In this document: piece after piece, positions 7,735-16,247 of the stretch
How the letters are laid out: each line of letters opens with the position of its first letter
Numbering within the stretch: position 1 is the stretch's first letter
Source of the DNA: Bacteroidales bacterium
GTDB lineage: Bacteria > Bacteroidota > Bacteroidia > Bacteroidales > Muribaculaceae
Length of the DNA: 39,292 bases
Direction of reading: 5' to 3'
Assembly (NCBI GenBank): GCA_021205635.1
Contig: JAJPXC010000073.1
Coordinates: 1-39,292, forward strand
The notes under the pieces: model-generated
Told to the model about the DNA's origin: nothing
The model's database searches: none
The model's input: only the letters and a program-made list of their open reading frames with translations
Translations under genes and position numbers: made by a program

Positions 7735-8565
7735 ATGACATTGCCAACGATGGACGAAGGAATAATGATATTTCGGAATGTGCAGGAGTTTCCCCCGCAG
7801 GGATGCTTCCGTATCGCTCGCGCGCAAAGCGGCAACCGTTGGTACTACCTGAAAGGATTGCGTCCCGAGGTGGTCGACGATTTCGACCATTTGTCGCTGC
7901 TCCAACAAGAGTTTGACCTGTTGACGCGTCTCAACCACCCGGGCATACCCACATTGATGACAATCCAAGAGACCTCCCCGATCGGCCCCTGCTTGGTGCT
8001 TGATATGTTCGAGGGTATGGCGTTGCCGCGCTTCCTGGCCCAAGGGAAACGACGGGCCGACCGTCGCACTGTGGGCGAGGGTGTCATCAGCGCCTTGGCC
8101 TACCTCCACAATCACGACATGTATCACGGCGACCTGCGACCCGAGAATATTTGCGTCAGCCAAATCGGCTACCACCCCTGGATCCTCAACTTCGCCATCG
8201 ATGACAACGACGCCTACACGCAATACGCCTCGCGACGAGCCACCGACGAGTTCACCCCGCCCGAACTACAAGCCTCGCCGCGTCTGGCGGCCGACGCGCG
8301 CTGCGACATCTACGCTTTCGGCCAGTTGCTCAAGAAGTTGCATCTCGGCTGGCGATACAATGGGATTATCAAAAAATGCACAAGAAAAGACCCCGACCGC
8401 CGATTTCAATCGGCCGACGAGGTCTCTAAAGCTATGACACAGGGCACGCTCGGGCGTCATGCCACCCAGATCATCATCTTGATGATCGCGCTAATCGCTG
8501 CCCTGCTCGTAATCATTTTGACGTGGCGCACGGCCCTTCCGGCCCGTAACGCCATCAACTTCTAA
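7735..8565 (+). CDS. membrane-anchored kinase-like protein, probable pseudokinase
   Basis: A 276-residue protein with a eukaryotic-type protein kinase fold and one C-terminal membrane helix (about 245-263), so the kinase domain faces the cytoplasm. Visible kinase features are the beta-3 lysine (YYLK, K40), the alpha-C glutamate (QQEF, E59), the catalytic loop HGDLRPEN (131-138, with D133 and N138), a PPE in place of APE (175-177) and the lobe-stabilising D191 in DIYAFG. The glycine-rich loop is weak, and the DFG motif reads NFA (152-154), which removes the magnesium-binding Asp. This points to a pseudokinase or a very unusual kinase. There is no extracytoplasmic sensor domain beyond a short tail. 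It follows polA by 71 bases behind the inverted repeat. Substrate and role are unknown. Confidence 0.75.
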   Translation: MTLPTMDEGIMIFRNVQEFPPQGCFRIARAQSGNRWYYLKGLRPEVVDDFDHLSLLQQEFDLLTRLNHPGIPTLMTIQETSPIGPCLVLDMFEGMALPRFLAQGKRRADRRTVGEGVISALAYLHNHDMYHGDLRPENICVSQIGYHPWILNFAIDDNDAYTQYASRRATDEFTPPELQASPRLAADARCDIYAFGQLLKKLHLGWRYNGIIKKCTRKDPDRRFQSADEVSKAMTQGTLGRHATQIIILMIALIAALLVIILTWRTALPARNAINF

Positions 8566-8630
8566 GTCTTAGGTTTTAGTGATTAGTGATTACGTATGAT
8601 AGCAAAATTTAAGGTTTCACTATACCTTCT

Positions 8631-9152
8631 TTAGAAGTGTATCCGGCAGCCCACTTGGATCAAGCCTTGGGCACCGAAGCCCAGCTCGCCGAAGAGAGTC
8701 CAGGTGCGGTCGAGGTCAACGTCGGCACCCAGCGGTGAAGCCTGGATAGCGAAGTAGGTGCAGTTGTAGGAATCCTGATTGCGGGGCTGCATGTGACTAA
8801 CAACCACGCCAACGCCAAGGTGAGCGTACAGCTTAACCATACTGTTGCGGTAGTACTCGTAGCGACCGTTGGCCATGAAAGCGTGGTAAGCGATTTTCGA
8901 TTTGTACTTACCGCCAGGGGTGTGTGTCGACGAGAAAGTGTAGCTGGGACCTACCCAGATCTTCGGGGCCACCTTGAAGTTAACGCCGGCGGTGAGAGCG
9001 CCCCAAGCGGTTTTGACGCCGTCCCACCCGTCATGGCAGTCGCAAGCGTCCATCTCGGTGTAGCCACCGTAACCAATTTGGATCTCAGTTTGAGCTGAAG
9101 CACCAAGAGCGGAGGCCATCACGGCCACGAGTGCAAGTAAAAGCTTTTTCAT
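8631..9152 (-). CDS. small outer-membrane beta-barrel protein
   Basis: A 173-residue exported protein. The signal peptide is clear (MKKLLLALVAVMASALGASA, cleavage before QTEI). The mature part has alternating aromatic and polar strands, repeated Gly, and ends in a C-terminal aromatic (CRIHF), all as in eight-stranded outer-membrane barrels. A DACDCHD segment near the mature N-terminus carries two cysteines, possibly a disulphide or metal loop. No specific function can be named. It is transcribed divergently from the ATPase gene at 9298, with a possible -7 element (TAACTTCG on the minus strand, 9221-9228). Confidence 0.7.
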   Translation of the reverse strand: MKKLLLALVAVMASALGASAQTEIQIGYGGYTEMDACDCHDGWDGVKTAWGALTAGVNFKVAPKIWVGPSYTFSSTHTPGGKYKSKIAYHAFMANGRYEYYRNSMVKLYAHLGVGVVVSHMQPRNQDSYNCTYFAIQASPLGADVDLDRTWTLFGELGFGAQGLIQVGCRIHF

Positions 9153-9270
9153 TGTAGTAAATGTTTAGAGAATTGGAATTGTAAGTATTGGAACAATTAA
9201 AAAACTTGGAAATTCACCCGCGAAGTTATAAATTTCCGTATAAATAAACGACCCCAACCATAATTTTGTT

Positions 9271-9278
9271 TAAATTTG
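9271..9278 (+). promoter_or_regulatory. -7 element before the ATPase/nuclease gene
   Basis: TAAATTTG matches TAnnTTTG and lies 20 bases upstream of the ATG at 9298. No good -33 element is seen at the normal spacing. Confidence 0.45.
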
Positions 9279-9297
9279 CGGAAAAGTTGACCACCAT

Positions 9298-10860
9298 ATG
9301 TTACCGCGAGAAAAATACCCAATCGGCATCCAAACCTTTGAGAAGCTTCGCAAGGGAGGTTACGTGTACGTTGACAAGACAGCAATCATGTATGAGCTTA
9401 TCAACCGTAGTAGCTACGTATTTCTAAGCCGCCCACGACGCTTTGGTAAAAGCCTATTTTTGAGCACTTTGGAAGCTTATTTCCAAGGTCAAAAAGATCT
9501 GTTTGAAGGCCTTGCGGTATATGACTTGGAAACAGAATGGGAAAGCTATCCAGTATTGCGTTTCGACCTGAGTTCAGTTTCCGGGACCGACACTAACGCC
9601 GTCACCAGCTACCTCTACTATGCTATGATGGGGTTTGCTCGCACCTATGGCGTGGAAATCATTGAGCGAGAGGCGGGCATAGGGAATGTTTTCAGTTTCT
9701 TGATTCAAGCGATCTCGGAGAAAACCGGCAAGCAGGTGGTAATTTTGGTTGATGAGTACGATAAATCGCTCAATTCCGTGCTCCACGACAAGGAGGCGCT
9801 GGACCGCAACTCCGACCTTCTCCAGCCCTTCTATGCCGTTCTGAAGAGCCAGGATCGCTACATCCGTTTCGCTATGCTCACTGGCGTGGCCCGTTTCCGC
9901 CACTTAACACTCTTCTCGGGGGCCAACAATCTCCAGGACATTTCAATGCACCCGGCTTATGCATCTATTTGCGGTGTGACTCTTGAAGAAATCCAAAAGT
10001 ATTTTCCCCAAGGAATCAATCAATTAAGCCAAGCCTATAGTTTAATGCAAGAGTTGATGATCGACCAACTAAAGCTCAAATACGATGGGTATCGATTTAC
10101 CTCGGCCGACGTTCATGTATTCAATCCATACAGTCTTCTTAGCGTAATGGATTTGCAAGAACTCGAAAACTTTTGGCTCAGAACCGGGACGTCCCAAGTG
10201 TTCATACATTACCTGCGCAACACTAATTTTGATTTACTCAAGCTTACCTCTTTGTGGGTAAGCAAGGAAACCCTAGGCGAAATCTTTAACCCTGACAACC
10301 CCACCTCACTGCTGTACCAAACGGGATATCTCACCATTCAAGAGATCGAAGGATCAGAAGTCAGGTTAGGCATCCCAAATGGTGAAGTGAGAGAAGCTCT
10401 TGTTGAGCAGCTTATACCCTCTTATATGGGGATTGACAATAAGGATGTGAGCCGTCTCCTTAACGATTTCAAGGCGCCTTTGCAAAAAGGGGACGTTGAT
10501 ACCCTCATTCAACTGCTTCAATCTTTCCTAGCCAAAATTCCTTACCAATTATTAAGACACGATATTGCTCGTCAAGAGGCGACTTTCCACCTTCTTATCT
10601 ACGAACTCTTTCTTATGATTGGAGTGGATTGTAGAAGCGAGATTTCAATCGCAGGAGGACGCATCGATATGGTCGCTAAAACGCCGCAATACATCTATGT
10701 CATGGAATTCAAGATGGATCGACCTGCGGAAGAAGCTCTTCAACAGATTGACCACCGAAGCTATGCGTTGCCATGGGCTGCAGGAGACCGTCAGGTGATT
10801 ACGGTGGGAATATCCTTCTCTTCCGACAAGCGCAACATCTCCCACTGGGTGGTGGGGTGA
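9298..10860 (+). CDS. AAA-ATPase-like protein with C-terminal PD-(D/E)XK nuclease domain
   Basis: A 520-residue member of the family with an AAA-ATPase-like N-terminal domain and a DUF1703/PD-(D/E)XK C-terminal domain, often present in many copies per genome in gut Bacteroidetes. The N-terminus PIGIQTFEKLRKGGYVYVDKT is a hallmark. Walker A is in RPRRFGKS (about 41-48) and Walker B is ILVDEYDKS (about 155). The nuclease core is GRIDMV followed by YVMEFK, which supply the Asp and the E-x-K. Its biological role has not been established; defence or mobile-element control are speculation. The gene is less GC-rich than its neighbours, which fits lateral spread. Its stop lies only two bases from the stop of the helicase-nuclease gene on the other strand. 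Confidence 0.85.
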   Translation: MLPREKYPIGIQTFEKLRKGGYVYVDKTAIMYELINRSSYVFLSRPRRFGKSLFLSTLEAYFQGQKDLFEGLAVYDLETEWESYPVLRFDLSSVSGTDTNAVTSYLYYAMMGFARTYGVEIIEREAGIGNVFSFLIQAISEKTGKQVVILVDEYDKSLNSVLHDKEALDRNSDLLQPFYAVLKSQDRYIRFAMLTGVARFRHLTLFSGANNLQDISMHPAYASICGVTLEEIQKYFPQGINQLSQAYSLMQELMIDQLKLKYDGYRFTSADVHVFNPYSLLSVMDLQELENFWLRTGTSQVFIHYLRNTNFDLLKLTSLWVSKETLGEIFNPDNPTSLLYQTGYLTIQEIEGSEVRLGIPNGEVREALVEQLIPSYMGIDNKDVSRLLNDFKAPLQKGDVDTLIQLLQSFLAKIPYQLLRHDIARQEATFHLLIYELFLMIGVDCRSEISIAGGRIDMVAKTPQYIYVMEFKMDRPAEEALQQIDHRSYALPWAAGDRQVITVGISFSSDKRNISHWVVG

Positions 10861-10862
10861 CC

Positions 10863-13800
10863 TCACACTGGCTGGACTGTGGCCGATTCGGGGTACCAGA
10901 GGTAGCCGCGGACGACCGACGACGGGAACATCTGGCGGAAATAGGAGATGTAATCCGACACTTGGGAACGATACTTTTTGTCGGTGGGGTCGTCCGGCTC
11001 GGGGATTTGGCCAAACTTGTAGTCGATAATCTCGATGACGTTGCTGGAGGTCCACACCACGCGGTCGGGACGCTTGGTCACACCTTTGGACAGCATAATG
11101 GGCCGCTCGGTCAATAGCCGCTCGAAGCCCTGAAACCAACGCTCGACAGTTTTGTCGGACAACGCGGCCGACAACAGTCGCAAGTATTCGTGGGCTTGAT
11201 CCTTGGGCAGATTGGCATGTCGTGCCATGCGCCGCAGAGCCTTTTGTAGGTCGGTACGATACACCACTTGGGCCAGCACGTCGTGGAGGAAGGTGCCTCG
11301 CTCGCGGGCCATCTGCCGACGGGTGACGCAATCAGCCTCGGTGAGGTTAAAGCGGTCGGAGCGATCGGTGACATGGTAAGGAGCCATCTCCTGCGTGGGC
11401 TTTTCCTCTTCCTCGTCATCCTTCTTGGGCAGTGTAGGCTCCCCCACGACGAGCGTGGGGCGCTCGAGCGTGGTGTCGAATCGCAAGGCCAGGTTGAGCG
11501 TCATGTTATCGTCGCCCTCAGCCGATTTCTCCACGCCCCGCACCAAGTAGGGACCGATTTTCGACGCCTTGAGCTCCTCTTCCTTGACCTCTACTTCTTT
11601 TGACTTGGAATCTTTGGAGGGTTTCTTCTTGGAGTCGGCTTCAGGCTTGGGGAGCTTGCCCTCGCAGGTAGCCACAAGCTCACGCCCAGCGCGGGTGAAA
11701 GCCACGTATAGCAGGTTGAGGTTGTCGATACGCTGCTCCTCAACGATTTTCTCCAATTGCGGGCGCAAAGCGGTCTCTCGGAGCTTGGCCGACGTATCCA
11801 AGGGCAACATCGCGGGGCGAAACTCCTCGGGAATCATCGTCATGGCGCTCATGTCGTACCAATCGTAGCGGCGTTTCTGTTGCGATGAGAATTCCACGAA
11901 ATCCCAATTAGCCAAGGGCACGTGCACGCAAGGCCACTCCAAGCCCTTGGCCGAGTGGATGGTGCACACGGTGATCGCGTTGAGTTTGTCGGGCACCTTG
12001 ATGGTTTTGTTCTTCCCTTTTGTGTCCCACCACTGCAGGAACGTGTGGATATCGGATTTCCCCTTGGAGGAAACCTCGCTCACGAGGTCCTGAAAAGCCG
12101 TGATGAAGACATTTTGCTCGGCGCATTGCTCCTCGCTCACGAAGCGACGCACGATACGCTCCACCAGCGACGTTAGGTTGAGGCAATCGAGATCAGCCGC
12201 GTCTTTCACAAGCTGCTCAATATCAGCTTTTTTCTCCCCGAGCAACGCATCTTTCAGGGCTTCAGCGGCCTCCACCCCCTGCAGGGAGTGGAAATACTCG
12301 AATCGATTGATCATCGAGGCCAATTCACGGGCATTCTTTTTGTATCCCTCAGTGGCCGAATCGGCTGAGTCGATCATTCGCAACACGCTGAGAATCAAGT
12401 TGACAACCGATGATGAAGCGATTGTCACCGAGTCGCCCGACGTGATTTCCACCTCAGGCAGCTCGCCCTCTTTCATTTTGTCCAAGAGGAAGTTGACCAC
12501 TTGCGAGCCCTCTTTCACCTTCCTGACGAGGATGGCTATATCCTTGGGCTGGTATCCGGCTTCCAACTGCCGCTTGAGATGCTCGAGCATACGCTGGAAC
12601 GACTGGTCGGTCACCGTGGCCTCATCGGTTTTCTCCACGAATGCCAAGTTGACGTACCCGTTATCGATCTCCTTGTCCTTGCCTACTTGCTGCGAGATAG
12701 TGATATAGGTACTCTCCACCTTAGCCAGCGAAGCCATCGTGTGGAACAGCGAGTTGTTGAATCTCACCACGTTGCCCAGCGAGCGGTAATTGGTATTTTC
12801 AGCCGGTTTCAAGCCCTTGGCTTCCACTTGCTCATCGTGGAATCGGGACATCATCTGCTCGTTGACCTTGGTGGCGAGCAATGTGGGGTCGGAGTTGCGG
12901 AAACGGTAGATGCTTTGCTTCTCGTCGCCGATAATAAGGTTGTCGTTGCCGTTGGCGATGCTCTCCTCGAGCAGGGGACGCAGGTTTTGCCACTGCATGG
13001 TGGCCGTGTCCTGGAACTCGTCAATCAGGAAGTGGTGCAACTGGTAACCCAGACGCTCGTAAATAAACGGATTTTGGTCGTTGTTGATCACCCCCTCGAG
13101 CAGGTCCTGCGTGTCGGAAAGCAGAATCACGTTGTTGTCCAGTCGATATTGCTCGATAAACTTCAGCACGTAGCCCAGCAAGCCGAAATAAAACACGTTA
13201 TTGCTCAAGAATTGCGACATACTGTTGACTGGCTGGCTTACGCGAAGTGTCTCCAGCAGCCCCTTGATGGTGGCATCCAAGTCGGTACCCGGATATCGCT
13301 TCTCTCCAGCAGCCGAATAAATATTTCGTTCAGTGACATCCCAATTTAAAATATAATTGGGAAGATCCCTGGGCACATCTTTTAGATGCTTATTCAAAAA
13401 GCCGACTAAATGGTAGTAGAACTGCTTATTGGTATCCAATGCGTTCTCCCTCATTATACGGCCCAGTTCATTATAGGCATCAAGGAACGCCTTACGGGAT
13501 TCACGCTGTTGCTCGCGCAGGAAAGCTTGCAGCTTTTGCAACGGGGCATCCTCGCGCTTAAAATAGGCCGTAACCTCCTTGCGGCGCAGCTTGAATTTCT
13601 CGCTTAGGAGGTCCTTCAAGGTCTTGACGAGCGAGGAGTGGAGGCTCGAGCCGCGGTTGAACAGGTTGAAACGCTTGCCCTCCTCGAGCGTTTGGCGCAT
13701 GTACTCGAGCAGCCAGTTGGAGAGCTGGGCGGTCTCGGGGTTGCGAGGGTCAAGGGTGATTGACGATAGCATCTCGCCCACGCCGCGACCGATCACCATT

Positions 13801-14255
13801 TCGTCGTCAAGCTCGATGTCATAGTCGCCCGGCAACTCGATCTCGCGGGCGAACGAGCGCAACACCGACTGGAAAAACGAGTCGATGGTGTTGACCTGAA
13901 AGCCCCCGTAGTCGAATAGCAAGTCGTACAACGCCTCTCCCGCGGCTTTCTCGATTTCGACCTCGGTGGCGCCAAAGGTCTCTTGCAACTTTGGCAGGTA
14001 TTGGCTCTTGTCGTCGGGAGCGAGCGAGGTGGAACGCGACAGCAGGGCCAACTGGTCGACGATGCGTTTCTTCATCTCGGCCGTGGCGGCTTGGGTGAAG
14101 GTGATGGCAAGGATGTGTCGGTGGGCTTTGGAAGCACTTTTGCGCAGGTGGTACTTCCCGTTCATGTCCTTGAAGCCAAGGAGGCAAGTGATATAGCGAA
14201 GAGCGAGGGTGAAAGTTTTGCCCGAACCAGCCGACGCTTTGTAAATCGTCAGCAT
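10863..14255 (-). CDS. UvrD/RecB-like helicase with C-terminal nuclease domain (AddA-like)
   Basis: A 1130-residue superfamily 1A helicase for double-strand break processing and recombination. Motifs in order: I (KASAGSGKT, 6-14), Ia (ITFTQAATAEMKKRI), II (LIDEFQDT), III (IIGDEKQSIYRFR), IV (NYRS), V (CTIHSAKGLEWP) and VI (LLYVAFTRAGRELV). The C-terminal 150 residues or so hold a RecB-family nuclease: RGTFLHDVLAQ, PDRVV followed by IEIIDYKFG, and the QxxxY-type QVSDYISYF. This is the architecture of AddA or RecB subunits. The usual partner (AddB, a second PD-(D/E)XK protein) is not next to it here. Its ATG overlaps the end of the SUI1 gene by seven bases, so the two are probably translationally coupled. 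A charged low-complexity stretch (Lys/Glu/Ser) lies between motif VI and the nuclease domain. Confidence 0.9.
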   Translation of the reverse strand: MLTIYKASAGSGKTFTLALRYITCLLGFKDMNGKYHLRKSASKAHRHILAITFTQAATAEMKKRIVDQLALLSRSTSLAPDDKSQYLPKLQETFGATEVEIEKAAGEALYDLLFDYGGFQVNTIDSFFQSVLRSFAREIELPGDYDIELDDEMVIGRGVGEMLSSITLDPRNPETAQLSNWLLEYMRQTLEEGKRFNLFNRGSSLHSSLVKTLKDLLSEKFKLRRKEVTAYFKREDAPLQKLQAFLREQQRESRKAFLDAYNELGRIMRENALDTNKQFYYHLVGFLNKHLKDVPRDLPNYILNWDVTERNIYSAAGEKRYPGTDLDATIKGLLETLRVSQPVNSMSQFLSNNVFYFGLLGYVLKFIEQYRLDNNVILLSDTQDLLEGVINNDQNPFIYERLGYQLHHFLIDEFQDTATMQWQNLRPLLEESIANGNDNLIIGDEKQSIYRFRNSDPTLLATKVNEQMMSRFHDEQVEAKGLKPAENTNYRSLGNVVRFNNSLFHTMASLAKVESTYITISQQVGKDKEIDNGYVNLAFVEKTDEATVTDQSFQRMLEHLKRQLEAGYQPKDIAILVRKVKEGSQVVNFLLDKMKEGELPEVEITSGDSVTIASSSVVNLILSVLRMIDSADSATEGYKKNARELASMINRFEYFHSLQGVEAAEALKDALLGEKKADIEQLVKDAADLDCLNLTSLVERIVRRFVSEEQCAEQNVFITAFQDLVSEVSSKGKSDIHTFLQWWDTKGKNKTIKVPDKLNAITVCTIHSAKGLEWPCVHVPLANWDFVEFSSQQKRRYDWYDMSAMTMIPEEFRPAMLPLDTSAKLRETALRPQLEKIVEEQRIDNLNLLYVAFTRAGRELVATCEGKLPKPEADSKKKPSKDSKSKEVEVKEEELKASKIGPYLVRGVEKSAEGDDNMTLNLALRFDTTLERPTLVVGEPTLPKKDDEEEEKPTQEMAPYHVTDRSDRFNLTEADCVTRRQMARERGTFLHDVLAQVVYRTDLQKALRRMARHANLPKDQAHEYLRLLSAALSDKTVERWFQGFERLLTERPIMLSKGVTKRPDRVVWTSSNVIEIIDYKFGQIPEPDDPTDKKYRSQVSDYISYFRQMFPSSVVRGYLWYPESATVQPV

Positions 14256-14620
14256 AGGCGGGTCTTATATCCTTGTGATTCAAGATATTGCTTCACATCA
14301 CCACGACGGTCGCCTTGGATGAGGATTTCGCCGCCGCGTGCCGAGCCACCCGTGCCGAGGCGTTTCTTAAGTGCCGCGGCCATCTCAAGATAGCTGTCGT
14401 CGTCGGGGGCAAAGCCGGCGATAATCGTGGCCTCTTTCCCCTTGCGCCCCTTGCGGTCGAGGATGATATCTAGGCGAGGCTTCTTAGCCCCCGCGGTGAC
14501 CTGCCGGGCATGCGACTCAACTAATGCCTCCTCCTCGGAAGCATTATCAGCGCCTTGGGGGAGGGTATCTTTCAAGGCCTGGAGAGAGGCCATCCAATCA
14601 TTGCTCTTCCCCATGTCCAT
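14249..14620 (-). CDS. SUI1/eIF1-family translation factor (YciH-like)
   Basis: A 123-residue homologue of eukaryotic eIF1 and E. coli YciH. The C-terminal 75 residues or so carry the SUI1 fold: LDIILDRKGRKGKEATIIAGF, then LKKRLGTGGSARGGEILIQGDRR and a YLESQGYKT end. Family members bind the small ribosomal subunit and affect start-site fidelity, and in bacteria the role is minor or stress-linked. The N-terminal 40 residues are a variable lead. The start overlaps the upstream lipoprotein gene by about 23 bases (a second Met at 14614 is also possible), and the stop overlaps the helicase start, so the gene sits in the middle of a tightly packed operon. Confidence 0.88.
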   Translation of the reverse strand: MDMGKSNDWMASLQALKDTLPQGADNASEEEALVESHARQVTAGAKKPRLDIILDRKGRKGKEATIIAGFAPDDDSYLEMAAALKKRLGTGGSARGGEILIQGDRRGDVKQYLESQGYKTRLC

Positions 14621-15095
14621 GGTCGTGTTCGAGGTTAAGGAGAGAGGAATCGATGGAATCGGTTTCGGCCGAGTCGAGTAATTGGGCCGGGGCGGTAATC
14701 GCCTGGCTCAGCTGCGCCATCATCGCCGTGTAGCGGGCGTAGTCGATGGGTAGCGAAGAGTAATAGGCGAGAGCCGAGTCGGCGTTGGTGGCGAATGCTT
14801 TCAGGTAGCATTGCGTGGCTTGTGTGATGAACTCTTCTTCGTCGTCGGGCACCTCTTCCGACAGGCGCATCAGCAGGATGGACGTCTTGCCAAGGGTCGA
14901 CACGGGGAACACCTCGCGGTCGGCCTTCTGGAGGATTTCGTTGCACAGGTTGATAGCAACCTTTGGGTTGCCCTCATCGAGAGCCACCTCGGCCGTGGCC
15001 AAGTCGTCGTCCACGCGCGCAGTGCCGTCGCCTTGGCAGGATGCCAAAGCGACCGACACCACTAACGTGGCGATTGCCATAAGGAAATTTTTCAT
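14598..15095 (-). CDS. lipoprotein of unknown function
   Basis: A 165-residue protein with a type II signal peptide (lipobox LASC, Cys20). The body is helical (DLATAEVALDEGNPKVAINL, then a second helical repeat), consistent with one or two TPR-like hairpins. It ends in an acidic, His-rich tail (LEHDHGHGEEQ), which could bind metal but may just be low complexity. It sits between another small lipoprotein and the SUI1 gene in the same operon. I do not recognise a named family. Confidence 0.7.
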   Translation of the reverse strand: MKNFLMAIATLVVSVALASCQGDGTARVDDDLATAEVALDEGNPKVAINLCNEILQKADREVFPVSTLGKTSILLMRLSEEVPDDEEEFITQATQCYLKAFATNADSALAYYSSLPIDYARYTAMMAQLSQAITAPAQLLDSAETDSIDSSLLNLEHDHGHGEEQ

Positions 15096-15117
15096 AGGAT
15101 GGGTTAAAGGTTATATC

Positions 15118-15522
15118 TTATTTTTTGGATTCTTCGGGGAATGGGCGACGGTGGTAAACATAGTCGATACCGTCCTTGTTGAGGGTCATCGACACGCCGT
15201 TGAAGTCGCTGATCGGATAAGCCACGCGCTCGGCCACGGCACCCATGAGCGCGGAGTCGCCCTCGACGGTAAGGGTGGCCAGGTCGTTTTCGATCACCAG
15301 GGAGTCGTCTTTGACGTGCCAGCGGCCGCGGATAGTGGCGGTGAGCACCTCGGGACGCACGGCGCGCATCACCGAGTGGCCGTCCTTGCCCAACTCGTAC
15401 AGCGGGTCGATATCGCTAATCTCAGGGATGAAATACTGCCCCACCATGGCCCTCTCGCGGCTCGAAAGGCCGCACGATGCCATCACCAGCGCAAGCAGTG
15501 ACATTACCAACAATTGCCTCAT
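15118..15522 (-). CDS. small lipoprotein of unknown function
   Basis: A 134-residue protein with a lipobox (VMASC, Cys17) after a short hydrophobic signal. The mature part looks like an all-beta domain: GQYFIPEI, then LTATIRGRWHVKDDSLVIEN, a pattern seen in lipocalin-like lipoproteins of Bacteroidetes. It is the first gene of the minus-strand unit that runs through the next lipoprotein (22-base gap), SUI1 and the AddA-like helicase. A TACCTTCG element on the minus strand (15552-15559) may be its -7 box. The function is not known. Confidence 0.7.
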   Translation of the reverse strand: MRQLLVMSLLALVMASCGLSSRERAMVGQYFIPEISDIDPLYELGKDGHSVMRAVRPEVLTATIRGRWHVKDDSLVIENDLATLTVEGDSALMGAVAERVAYPISDFNGVSMTLNKDGIDYVYHRRPFPEESKK

Positions 15523-15583
15523 ATCTTATCTATGCCTTGTTTTACGGTCGCGAAGGTACGAAAATTCATTTGGATAATCATCC

Positions 15584-16189
15584 TTACCCTTCGCGGAATT
15601 GCTGCTCGCCGCAAAATTTCGACGACAAGTGGAGGGATGTCGGCTTGGCCAGGGCGGCTTTTAGAGCCTCCTCGGGAGTGGTCACCACGGTATAGAGAGA
15701 AGTGGTGTGGTCCTCGGGGATGATATGCTCCTCGACGGCGTGGGCAATCATCTCAAGCAGGTGGTCGTAATAGCCATCCACGTTGAGTATCACCACGTTG
15801 CCGTTATAAAGGCCCAATTGTCGCCAAGTGATGATCTCAAACAACTCGTCGAACGTGCCGAAGCCGCCGGGCAACGCTATGGAGGCCATCGACAGCTGAG
15901 CCATGGTCAATTTGCGCTCATGCATGTCCTCGGTGACCAGCAATTGGGCCAAGCCGCGATGATGCCAGCCGCGCTCCACCATGAATTGCGGGATAACGCC
16001 GATGGTTATTCCGCCAGCGGCCAGACAGGCGTCGTTGGCGGCTCCCATCAGGCCCATCTTGCCGGCGCCGGTGATCAGTGGGTGGCCCGACGCGGCGGTC
16101 AAGCGACCGAGCTCGGCGGCCGCCTCGCGAAGGCGAGGGGCAACCGAGTCGGAGGATGCGCAGAAGAGGGTGATTCCTTTTTCTTTCAT
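15584..16189 (-). CDS. LOG-family nucleotide phosphoribohydrolase (TIGR00730)
   Basis: A 201-residue Rossmann-fold enzyme of the LOG family, which releases the base from nucleoside 5'-monophosphates such as cytokinin ribotides or AMP. The signature motifs are GAGKMGLMGAAN and PGGFGTFDELFEIITWRQ. The second is the PGGxGTxxE box that holds the catalytic Glu and phosphate-binding loop. I chose the ATG at 16189, giving MKEKGITLFCASSDSV. An upstream in-frame Met would add 35 residues encoded by a nine-base tandem repeat (16209-16244), which is not conserved sequence. The gene follows the GH13 gene by 58 bases on the same strand. The true substrate in gut bacteria is uncertain. Confidence 0.85.
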   Translation of the reverse strand: MKEKGITLFCASSDSVAPRLREAAAELGRLTAASGHPLITGAGKMGLMGAANDACLAAGGITIGVIPQFMVERGWHHRGLAQLLVTEDMHERKLTMAQLSMASIALPGGFGTFDELFEIITWRQLGLYNGNVVILNVDGYYDHLLEMIAHAVEEHIIPEDHTTSLYTVVTTPEEALKAALAKPTSLHLSSKFCGEQQFREG

Positions 16190-16208
16190 TTTTTCAAGCG
16201 ATCTTTTC

Positions 16209-16244
16209 GGAAATCCCGGAAATCCCGGAAATCCCGGAAACTTC
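16209..16244. repeat. nine-base tandem repeat
   Basis: CGGAAATCC occurs three times in a row from 16209, followed by a partial fourth copy. It fills most of the 58-base gap between the GH13 and LOG genes. It is open in frame with the LOG gene on the minus strand, where it would encode Pro-Gly-Phe triplets, so automated annotation may extend that gene wrongly. Confidence 0.9.
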
Positions 16245-16247
16245 GAG

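Noticed and set aside
9298..10860. ATPase/nuclease gene as a transposase or prophage gene
   Set aside because: No inverted repeats, target duplication or phage genes flank it; the domain family is cellular in many Bacteroidetes.
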